Position numbers and translations under genes: made by a program. Below are positions 6,088 to 11,272 of a stretch of DNA of 11,272 nt, one piece after another (the first letter of the stretch is position 1; every line of letters starts with the position of its first letter). This DNA comes from an uncultured Clostridia bacterium. Lineage in GTDB: Bacteria; Bacillota; Clostridia; Christensenellales; Aristaeellaceae. Location of the stretch: the NCBI GenBank assembly GCA_944363005.1, contig CALVTV010000190.1, positions 1 through 11,272 on the forward strand, written 5' to 3'. Below the pieces are notes generated by a model. The model was not told the origin of the DNA. It did not search any database and saw only the letters and a list, made by a program, of their open reading frames with translations.

Positions 6088-7482
6088 TCAGCCGATCAGC
6101 AGTTGGCCGGCTGGGTACTGCACGGGCGCGGGTGGGCGCCGGTGCGCGATGAGAATAGCAAAGGTCAGGCTGCCCAGGCGCCCCGCATACATCAGTCCGA
6201 TGAGGATCAGACGGGAGGCGGCGTTCAGTTGGCGGGTGATGCCGGTGGTCATGCCAACGGTGTCCACGGCGGAAAAGACCTCGAGCAACACGTCGCGCAG
6301 GGGAATTTCCGGCTGCATGGCGCAGATGGCGAGTGTGGAGGCCATGGCCAGCGTGACGTAAATGACGACGATGGCGCAGGCGCGGCGCATGAGGCCGCCA
6401 TCGAGCCGGCGGCCCATGACATGGATTTCGTCCTCGCGGCGGAGCATGGATGCGGCGAGCAGCAAGACCATGAGCATGGTGGTCGTCTTGACGCCGCCCG
6501 CTGTCGATCCGGGGTTGCCGCCGGTGAGCATGAGCATCATGGTCAGCAGGGCGGAGGCGTCGGTCAGCTCCGCCGTGGGAATGGTGTCAAATCCCGCGGT
6601 GCGCGGCGTGACGGCCGAGAATGCGCTGGCCAGCAGGCGTTCGCCTGTGTTCAGGTCCGCCATGGCGTGCTGATGCTCAAAGACAAAAAACAGCGCTGTG
6701 GGCACGATCACCAGAAACGCCGTGAGCAGCAGCACCAGTTTGGTGTGAAGCTGCGCATGCCGCAGGCGAAAGCGGCTTTGAACCAGGTCATCCCAGACAA
6801 AAAAGCCGATACCGCCGATCAGAATGAGCGCCATGATGACCAGGTTCACCAGCGGATCGCCTACAAAGGATTCCAGCGAGGTATACGGTCCGGAGACAGT
6901 GCCCATCAGGTCAAATCCAGCATTGCAGAACGCGGAAATCGAGTGAAACAGGCTGTATCCGACGCCGCGCACCCAGCCGAGCATTGGCACGAAGCGCACG
7001 CACAGCAGCAGCGCGCCGATGCCCTCGATGAGCGCCGTACCGATCATGGCCCGGCGAACGAGGCGGACGATGCCGCCGATGTGCAGCGAAGCGACGCTCT
7101 CCTGAAGCAGCGTGCGCTGGCGCAGGCCGATGCGCTGGCCCAGCAACATGGAGCCGAGGGCCATGACCGTCATGACGCCTAGTCCGCCGATTTGAATGCC
7201 GATGATGATCACAATCTTGCCAAAGAGCGACCAATGCGTGGCGGTGTCTACGACGACCAGACCGGTGACACATACGGCGCTGGTGGCGGTAAACAGGGCG
7301 CTCAGCGGATCGGTCATCGTTCTCGTGGCGCTGGAGACGGGCATCATGAGCAGCAACGTGATGATCAGGATGATCGCCAGAAAACCCAGCGCGATGATCG
7401 ACTGCGCACTCATGGGGGCGGTTTGCCTTGCCGGTGCGCGAGGCGCAGCGCGCTGCTCACGACCGAAAGGGAACTTGTTCAT
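6088..7482 (-). CDS. ktrB: Potassium uptake membrane subunit KtrB/TrkH
   Basis: This is the pore-forming subunit of a Ktr/Trk-type potassium transporter in the cell membrane. It is 464 aa. It shows the four filter loops of the superfamily in order: TSAVCVTGL at 67-75, FCNAGF at 185-190, TPRTAGF at 292-298 and DTVGMTTGI at 407-415, each flanked by hydrophobic segments. The gate-loop region reads GGNPGSTAGGVKTTT at 321-335. The N-terminus is short and basic (about residues 1-25), followed by the first membrane segment near 28-47. The open frame extends upstream to 8031, but the ATG at 7482 has a GGAGG site (7494-7490) 7 nt away, and homologous sequence begins there. It is transcribed from its own promoter and followed by ktrA. 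Confidence 0.94.
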   Translation of the reverse strand: MNKFPFGREQRAAPRAPARQTAPMSAQSIIALGFLAIILIITLLLMMPVSSATRTMTDPLSALFTATSAVCVTGLVVVDTATHWSLFGKIVIIIGIQIGGLGVMTVMALGSMLLGQRIGLRQRTLLQESVASLHIGGIVRLVRRAMIGTALIEGIGALLLCVRFVPMLGWVRGVGYSLFHSISAFCNAGFDLMGTVSGPYTSLESFVGDPLVNLVIMALILIGGIGFFVWDDLVQSRFRLRHAQLHTKLVLLLTAFLVIVPTALFFVFEHQHAMADLNTGERLLASAFSAVTPRTAGFDTIPTAELTDASALLTMMLMLTGGNPGSTAGGVKTTTMLMVLLLAASMLRREDEIHVMGRRLDGGLMRRACAIVVIYVTLAMASTLAICAMQPEIPLRDVLLEVFSAVDTVGMTTGITRQLNAASRLILIGLMYAGRLGSLTFAILIAHRRPPAPVQYPAGQLLIG

Positions 7483-7496
7483 GGGTATTCCTCCGT

Positions 7497-7587
7497 AAAC
7501 CGCCCGATCTTCCGAGCGGGTTTTCGATGAAGGGGGAGCGGATGTCCCCGCTGCGCGCGAATCGCTTTTGCACGGCCAGCGCGCAGC
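7497..7587 (-). promoter_or_regulatory. Structured 5' leader of the ktrB-ktrA mRNA (three hairpins)
   Basis: On the minus strand three consecutive stems can form. GCTGCGCGC (7587-7579) pairs perfectly with GCGCGCAGC (7558-7550) around a 20-nt loop and sits at the predicted RNA 5' end. GGGGA (7549-7545) pairs with TCCCC (7537-7533). CCGCTCG (7519-7513) pairs with CGGGCGG (7506-7500) with one G-U, and after a bulged C the stem extends by three A-T pairs (7523-7521 with 7499-7497). The last stem ends 2 nt before the ktrB Shine-Dalgarno. I recognise no riboswitch class here, including the ydaO c-di-AMP type that controls potassium genes in Bacillus. Confidence 0.5.
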
Positions 7588-7594
7588 CGACACT

Positions 7595-7622
7595 ATTATA
7601 CCAGAAAGCCGGATAAATGCAA
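7595..7622 (-). promoter_or_regulatory. Promoter of the ktrB-ktrA operon
   Basis: On the minus strand a consensus -10 TATAAT (7600-7595) is preceded by TGG, an extended -10. A -35 candidate TTGCAT (7622-7617) lies 16 bp upstream. Transcription would begin near 7588, giving a leader of about 106 nt before the ktrB ATG. Confidence 0.85.
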
Positions 7623-7641
7623 TTGAAGAATCTGCTTCTTT

Positions 7642-7693
7642 ACGGATGCTGTGCGGGGCAGTGAGCTTGCCCGGCAATGTCCGGCCCATCCGT
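7642..7693. repeat. 7-bp inverted repeat ahead of the terminase promoter
   Basis: ACGGATG (7642-7648) and CATCCGT (7687-7693) are perfect inverted copies. The right copy overlaps the TG of the extended -10 at 7693-7701. Between them GGGCA and TGCCC form a smaller inverted repeat (GGGCA from about 7656, TGCCC from 7668). The whole block occupies the region where an activator or repressor of the phage-type genes would bind. Seven bases can pair by chance in a GC-rich region, so this is a weak call. Confidence 0.3.
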
Positions 7694-7701
7694 GGTATGA
7701 T
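7693..7701 (+). promoter_or_regulatory. Putative promoter of the terminase-head operon (extended -10)
   Basis: TGGTATGAT at 7693-7701 is an extended -10 with five of six matches to TATAAT. No good -35 sits at 17 bp (7673-7678 reads GGCAAT); a TTGCCC at 7667-7672 is 23 bp away, too far. A start near 7708 would precede the small-terminase start by about 33 nt. It could be an activator-dependent late promoter. It is divergent from the ktrB promoter about 90 bp away. Confidence 0.5.
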
Positions 7702-7740
7702 GGCATCGTCGAAAACGGCGCTCAGAGAGGAGGCGAGGGT

Positions 7741-8022
7741 TTGGCGCTTGAAGAGGGCGGCCACGGCCCGTGGCGGGTGCGCGACGACCGGGCCATTGAG
7801 GAAGCGCTCTTCCGCCGCGCGCACGGTTACGACGTGGAGGAAACCGTGCGGGAGGAGAGCGAAAAGTACGGTGCGAAAACCCGGGTAACGCGCTATCACA
7901 TCCCGGGCGACGTGCGGGCGCAGATCTTCTGGCTGAGAAACAGGCGGCCGGAGAAGTGGCGCGACAAGCCGGAATCGGACCGGCAGCAGAAAGGGGTGAT
8001 TGTACTCGACGATATCCCTTAA
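7741..8022 (+). CDS. Terminase small subunit-like protein lacking the usual N-terminal HTH
   Basis: A protein of 93 aa is predicted from the TTG at 7741, which has a GAGAGGAGG site 8 nt upstream. The same frame is open from 7651 but without a comparable site. Residues 17-36 (AIEEALFRRAHGYDVEETV) and 55-76, ending in AQIFWLRNRRPEKWRDK, match the C-terminal part of small terminase-like proteins of Firmicute phages, by my recollection of that family. In those proteins an N-terminal helix-turn-helix of about 50-60 residues comes first; here none is visible in any plus frame upstream. Small terminases recognise phage DNA and feed it to the large subunit. Position directly before the large terminase, with a 23-bp overlap, supports the assignment. 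Whether it still functions is unknown. Confidence 0.68.
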   Translation: MALEEGGHGPWRVRDDRAIEEALFRRAHGYDVEETVREESEKYGAKTRVTRYHIPGDVRAQIFWLRNRRPEKWRDKPESDRQQKGVIVLDDIP

Positions 8023-9250
8023 GGAGCTCATGGCTCCGCCGTTTCATGCGCTGCATGGCCGGATTCGTGCGGGCGAGGTGACGGAGGCCGTGCTCGCCGG
8101 CGGACGCGGCAGCACAAAGAGCTCGTTTGCGTCCCTGGAGGTGCTCTTGCGCCTTTTGCGTCAGCCGGACTGCCACGCGGTCGTGCTGCGCAAGGTGAAA
8201 TCTACGCTGCGTACCAGCGTCTACGCGCAGATGCGCTGGGCGGTGGATGCGCTGGGCGCGCAGGCCTACTTTGCCTGCGGCGTCAGCCCGATGCGGATCG
8301 TCTACAAGCCTACGGGCCAGACGGTCTATTTTTTTGGCCTCGACGACCCGGGCAAGCTCAAGTCGCTCAAGGTGCCCTTCGGGCACGTCGGCGTGCTCTG
8401 GCTGGAGGAGCTGGATCAGTACGCGGGCCCGGAGGAGATTCGCAACGTGGAACAGAGCGTGCTGCGCGGCGGCGAAGGGCAGCTGGTGCTCATGAGCATG
8501 AACCCGCCGGCCAGCCCGCGCCACTGGGCAAACCGGTATTGCCGGGAGGAAAAGCCGGGGCGCGCCGTGCATCGCTCGACGTATCTGACCACGCCGCGCG
8601 CATGGCTTGGAGAGCGGTTCTTCGAAGAGGCCGAGCACCTGCGGGCGCACAACGAGCTGGCGTACCGCCACGAGTATCTGGGCGAGGTCGTGGGCAGCGG
8701 CGCGGCGGTGTTTGAAAACGTGCGCGAAGAGGAGCTGACCGATGCGCAGGTCAAGGGGTTTGACCGCGTGCTGCGGGGCATCGACTGGGGCTATTACCCC
8801 GATCCGTTCGCCTACAACGAATGCCACTACGACGCGGCGCGGCGCACGCTCTATCTCTTCGGCGAGATCACGGCGCGCAAGCTGGGCAACGCGCAGACGG
8901 CGGAACTGGTGCGCGCGCGCAACCGGGAGGAGCGGATCACCGCGGACAGCGCCGAACCCAAGTCCATCGACGATTTTCGGTCGGCCAAGTTGCCGTGCGT
9001 GGCGGCGAAGAAGGGGCCGGGCAGTGTGGAACACGGCATGAAGTGGTTGCAAAGTCTGACGGCCATTGTGATTGACCCCAAAAGGTGCCCGGACACGCTT
9101 CGGGAATTTCTCGAGTACGAATATGAGCGCGGACGCGACGGGGAAATCGAGGGCGGGTATCCGGACATGGGCAACCATCACATCGACGCGGTGCGCTACG
9201 CGCTGGAGAGCGTGATCACGCGGCGCGTGGCGCGGGTGAGCAGCAGATGA
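8000..9250 (+). CDS. Phage terminase large subunit, PBSX family
   Basis: This is the ATPase-nuclease motor that cuts concatemeric DNA and pumps it into proheads. It is 416 aa, full length. The ATPase half has Walker A GGRGSTKSS at 34-42, Walker B VLWLEELD at 132-139 with Glu136/137, and SMNP at 166-169. The nuclease half shows the three acidic positions: Asp262 in RGIDWGYYPDPF, Asp316 in ADSAEPKSIDD and Asp396 in NHHIDAVRYA. These match the Terminase_3 (PBSX/XtmB) type. The TTG at 8000 is chosen because relatives begin with an ISLKEL-like segment that a start at ATG 8030 would cut off; TGA lies directly upstream in frame. The site before it, AGAAAGGGGTGAT (7987-7999), resembles an almost full anti-16S sequence but sits unusually close. 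All motifs are intact. Confidence 0.96.
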   Translation: MYSTISLKELMAPPFHALHGRIRAGEVTEAVLAGGRGSTKSSFASLEVLLRLLRQPDCHAVVLRKVKSTLRTSVYAQMRWAVDALGAQAYFACGVSPMRIVYKPTGQTVYFFGLDDPGKLKSLKVPFGHVGVLWLEELDQYAGPEEIRNVEQSVLRGGEGQLVLMSMNPPASPRHWANRYCREEKPGRAVHRSTYLTTPRAWLGERFFEEAEHLRAHNELAYRHEYLGEVVGSGAAVFENVREEELTDAQVKGFDRVLRGIDWGYYPDPFAYNECHYDAARRTLYLFGEITARKLGNAQTAELVRARNREERITADSAEPKSIDDFRSAKLPCVAAKKGPGSVEHGMKWLQSLTAIVIDPKRCPDTLREFLEYEYERGRDGEIEGGYPDMGNHHIDAVRYALESVITRRVARVSSR

Positions 9251-9266
9251 CGGCGCAAGGGCGCCG
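9251..9266 (+). other. Short stem-loop right after the large terminase stop
   Basis: CGGCGC and GCGCCG form a 6-bp stem around AAGG beginning at the base after the TGA. There is no T run, so it is not a terminator. It might stabilise or separate the terminase and portal parts of one mRNA, or be a chance palindrome in GC-rich sequence. Confidence 0.35.
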
Positions 9267-9284
9267 GGAAGAGGAGCAGTTTGA

Positions 9285-10583
9285 ATGATTGTACGGGACA
9301 GAAACACGCCGGTCACGGGCAAGACGGTGGCGGGCGCGATCGCGGAATTCATGCGCGACGTGCGGCCGCGGCTCAACCGGCTTTGCCGGGCTTATGAGGG
9401 GCGCGGCGCGATCACCACGCGCGTGCGCGCGCCGGGCTTGCCCAACAACCGGCTGGTGCACGCCTATGCGCGCTACATCGTAACGATGGCCTCGGGCTAT
9501 CTGGTCGGCAAGCCGGTGAGTTACGACATGCGCGAGGACAACGGGGCGCTTGCCGTGCTGCGCGATGTGTACGCGGCCAGCGATATGGGCAGCGTGGACG
9601 CGGAACTGGCGGCGGATGCGTCGATCTACGGGCGGGGGGTGTGCATCTGCTATGCGGATGAGCGCGGGCGTCCCCGCGCCGCGACGCTCAGCCCCCGGGA
9701 GGCGTTTGTCGTCTACGATGACACGGTTGAACACCGTCCGCTCTTTGGCGTGCACTGGATGGAGCGCGTGGACGAGATGGGCAGGCGATGCGGCGTGAGC
9801 GTACATGCCTATACGGCCGACTCGGTGCTGGAAATTCAGGGGCGGAGCCTCGGCTCGCTCGAAGAGGAAGGCGCGTCGTCCCCGCATTACTTCGGCGCCG
9901 TGCCGGTGGTCGAATTCTGGAACAACGCGCAGGAGACGGGGGACTTTGAACCGGTGCTCTCGCTCATCGAGGCGTACGACGTGCTGGAGAGCGACCGGGT
10001 GAACGACAAGCAGCAGTTCACCGACGCGGTGCTGCTGCTGACCGGCTGCACGCTGGAAAACGACGATCCGGCCGACCCGCGCAGTCCGGCGCAAAAGCTG
10101 CTGGAGGAGCGCACGCTCAGCCTGCCGGACACGGACGCCCGGGCGCAGTGGCTCGTCAAGCAGAGCGACGAGGCGGGCGCGGAGATTCTGCGCGAAGCGC
10201 TCAAGAGCGACATTCACAAGATGAGCATGGTGCCGGACCTGACGGACGAGAGCTTTGCGGCGAACGCTTCCGGCGTGGCGATGCGCTACAAGCTGCTGGG
10301 CCTGGAACAGCTGACGGCGATCAAGGAGCGCTGGTTCCGCGAGGGACTGCGCAGCCGCCTGCGGCTGTATGCGCATTTTCTGAGCGTGCTGGCGGTCGCG
10401 GAGCTCGATCCGGAGGCGGTGGAGATGACCTTTACCCGCAGCCTGCCCGTCAACGAGACGGAAGTGGCGCAGATGGTCGCTCAGCTCGACGGCATAGCGC
10501 CGCGAAGGACACTGCTGGCGCAGCTTCCGTTTGTGGAGAACGTGGACGAAGCGCTCGCCGCGCTGGCGCAGGAACAGGCATGA
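9285..10583 (+). CDS. Phage portal protein, SPP1 gp6-like
   Basis: The portal is the dodecameric ring at one prohead vertex through which DNA enters and to which the terminase docks. This protein is 432 aa, usual for the family. Recognisable segments are NNRLVHAYARYIVTMASGYL at 54-73 followed by VGKPVSY, IYGRGVCICYADERGRP at 114-130, VPVVEFWNN at 206-214, FEPVLSLIEAYDVLESDRVN at 221-240, and ANASGVAMRYKLLGLEQL at 326-343. No frame break is seen. The ATG at 9285 has a GAGGAG site 8 nt upstream, 34 bp after the large terminase. Its TGA overlaps the ATG of a 30-codon ORF. The usual companion head-morphogenesis (SPP1 gp7/MuF) gene does not follow. Confidence 0.93.
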   Translation: MIVRDRNTPVTGKTVAGAIAEFMRDVRPRLNRLCRAYEGRGAITTRVRAPGLPNNRLVHAYARYIVTMASGYLVGKPVSYDMREDNGALAVLRDVYAASDMGSVDAELAADASIYGRGVCICYADERGRPRAATLSPREAFVVYDDTVEHRPLFGVHWMERVDEMGRRCGVSVHAYTADSVLEIQGRSLGSLEEEGASSPHYFGAVPVVEFWNNAQETGDFEPVLSLIEAYDVLESDRVNDKQQFTDAVLLLTGCTLENDDPADPRSPAQKLLEERTLSLPDTDARAQWLVKQSDEAGAEILREALKSDIHKMSMVPDLTDESFAANASGVAMRYKLLGLEQLTAIKERWFREGLRSRLRLYAHFLSVLAVAELDPEAVEMTFTRSLPVNETEVAQMVAQLDGIAPRRTLLAQLPFVENVDEALAALAQEQA

Positions 10584-10672
10584 GCGCGCGGCGCGCGTTG
10601 GGGCGTTCACCGCCCGAGAAAAGCGGCCGGCGCTTGCTTGATTTGATTAAAAAGAAAGGAAGGAACCCATGA
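10580..10672 (+). CDS. Small basic ORF (30 aa) coupled to portal and scaffold genes
   Basis: An ATG at 10580 overlaps the portal stop as ATGA, and the TGA at 10670-10672 overlaps the scaffold ATG, again as ATGA. The 30-residue product is strongly basic, with Arg/Lys at about ten positions, and has a short hydrophobic patch (LLDLI at about 19-23) followed by KKK. A weak AGGAA precedes its start. I recognise no family. It may be a real small protein, or a translated spacer that carries ribosomes from portal to scaffold. Another reading is that it is a chance ORF, since scaffold has its own strong AAGGAAGGAA site inside it. Confidence 0.4.
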   Translation: MSARRALGRSPPEKSGRRLLDLIKKKGRNP

Positions 10673-11163
10673 AGGAGCTGAATTGGAACGGCCTGCGCGG
10701 CGTGAGCAACCTGCTTGCGCCGAAGACCGCGCAGGAGGAGGAAAAGGTCTACACGCAGGAAGAGGTGGACTTGCTGCTGGAGCAGGAGGCGGCCAAGTGG
10801 CAAGCCAGCCAGGAGGCGGCCGTGCAGGCGGCGCGCAGCCAAGCACAGACCCCTGCGGGTGGGGAGCAGCAGCGCGAGGCCGAGCTTGCGCGACGCGAGA
10901 CGGAGATTGCCAAGCGCGAACTGCGCGCGCAGGCGGTGGAGCAGCTTTCCGCGCGCCAGCTGCCGGTGGAACTGGCGGATCTGCTCGATTATTCGGACGC
11001 TGAGCGTTGCGCGGCGTCGCTGGAGACGGTCGAGCGCATCTTCCGCCAGGCCGTGCAGCAGGGCGTGGAGCGGCGCATCGTGGGCAGCGCGCCCAAAGCC
11101 GGACGGGCGCAGGCGCGCAGCGGTTCTTTGCGCGACGTGATTTCAGAGCACTACAACATGTGA
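10669..11163 (+). CDS. Phage capsid scaffolding protein, DUF4355-like
   Basis: Scaffold proteins guide capsid assembly and leave before or during packaging. This one is 164 aa and highly charged. It has the layout of DUF4355 proteins: a TQEEVDLLLEQEAAKW segment at 29-44, a Glu/Arg/Ala-rich helical coiled-coil stretch from about 45 to 95, then LPVELADLLDYSDAERC at 98-114 and a C-terminal helix ending with APKAGRA at 141-147. Such low-complexity helical proteins diverge quickly, so position between portal and capsid is part of the evidence. The ATG at 10669 has AAGGAAGGAA upstream. The major capsid gene starts 19 bp after its stop. Confidence 0.85.
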   Translation: MKELNWNGLRGVSNLLAPKTAQEEEKVYTQEEVDLLLEQEAAKWQASQEAAVQAARSQAQTPAGGEQQREAELARRETEIAKRELRAQAVEQLSARQLPVELADLLDYSDAERCAASLETVERIFRQAVQQGVERRIVGSAPKAGRAQARSGSLRDVISEHYNM

Positions 11164-11182
11164 TGACGAGGAGGAATGAAAC

Positions 11183-11272
11183 ATGGCAGTAACGCTGGCC
11201 AATGTGCGCGCGGGCGCACAGGATGCACTGAGCGCGCAGGTGATCGACGAGTTCTGCAAGTCGAGCTACCTG
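11183..11272 (+). CDS. Phage major capsid protein, first 30 codons (runs off the window)
   Basis: An ATG at 11183 with a GAGGAGG site upstream opens a frame that continues to the window edge. The visible residues, beginning MAVTLANVRAGAQD and continuing with QVIDEF and KSSYL, resemble the N-terminus of a common Firmicute phage major capsid family that starts MA(V/I)TLAEAK and has a QVVDEFRRSS-like segment. Location right after the scaffold fits. Thirty residues do not allow a finer assignment. Confidence 0.8.
   Translation, partial: MAVTLANVRAGAQDALSAQVIDEFCKSSYL

Noticed and set aside
7483..7600. ydaO-type c-di-AMP riboswitch upstream of ktrB
   Set aside because: The leader is too short and the conserved ydaO core sequences are not visible; only generic hairpins are supported.
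8030..8032. ATG 8030 as the start of the large terminase
   Set aside because: It would remove the conserved N-terminal ISLKEL segment, and its AAGGAG site is only 3 nt away.
7640..9376. 578-codon minus-strand open frame across the terminase genes, and a 464-codon one across the portal gene (9216-10610)
   Set aside because: Antisense to intact terminase and portal genes; no recognisable domain.
1..11272. CRISPR arrays, tRNA or rRNA genes, insertion sequences and direct attachment repeats
   Set aside because: I saw no spaced repeats, cloverleaf sequences, transposase motifs or long direct repeats; a computed search would be more sensitive.

Overview
The window looks like the chromosome of a GC-rich, Gram-positive Firmicute, most likely a Clostridia-class anaerobe. 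The grounds are strong AGGAGG-type ribosome binding sites before almost every gene, Firmicute-style gene order, a KtrAB potassium system, and PBSX/SPP1-type phage head genes. I cannot name a genus. The left two thirds is read on the minus strand and is ordinary host metabolism. The right third is read on the plus strand and is a phage-type DNA packaging and head module.

Region 1 (1-5341, minus strand) is an aromatic amino acid operon. In transcription order it holds a promoter with an extended -10 (5313-5341), a 24-codon leader peptide in which 8 residues are Phe or Tyr (5208-5282), an intrinsic terminator (5131-5162), then DAHP synthase, prephenate dehydrogenase, 3-dehydroquinate synthase (aroB), EPSP synthase (aroA) and chorismate synthase (aroC, running off the left edge). 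These genes cover the entry step, the second, sixth and seventh steps of the shikimate pathway, and the tyrosine branch. The leader has the layout of a ribosome-mediated Phe/Tyr attenuator. This is the best-supported regulatory finding in the window.

Region 2 (5356-7622, minus strand) is a ktrB-ktrA operon for potassium uptake: the membrane subunit first, then the cytosolic RCK gating subunit. Its promoter has a consensus TATAAT and is followed by a leader of about 106 nt that can fold into three consecutive hairpins, the last ending two bases before the Shine-Dalgarno. A perfect 14-bp inverted repeat lies between ktrA and the aromatic operon promoter.

Region 3 (7642-11272, plus strand) starts divergently from the ktrB promoter. 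It encodes a short terminase small-subunit-like protein, a PBSX-family terminase large subunit, an SPP1 gp6-like portal, a 30-codon ORF linked to both neighbours by ATGA overlaps, a DUF4355-type scaffold, and the first 30 codons of the major capsid protein. No integrase, repressor or attachment site lies between the host potassium genes and the terminase, and the small terminase lacks the helix-turn-helix found at the N-terminus of its relatives. This could be the edge of an ordinary prophage, a decayed one, or a domesticated particle of PBSX or gene-transfer-agent type. The window cannot decide between these.
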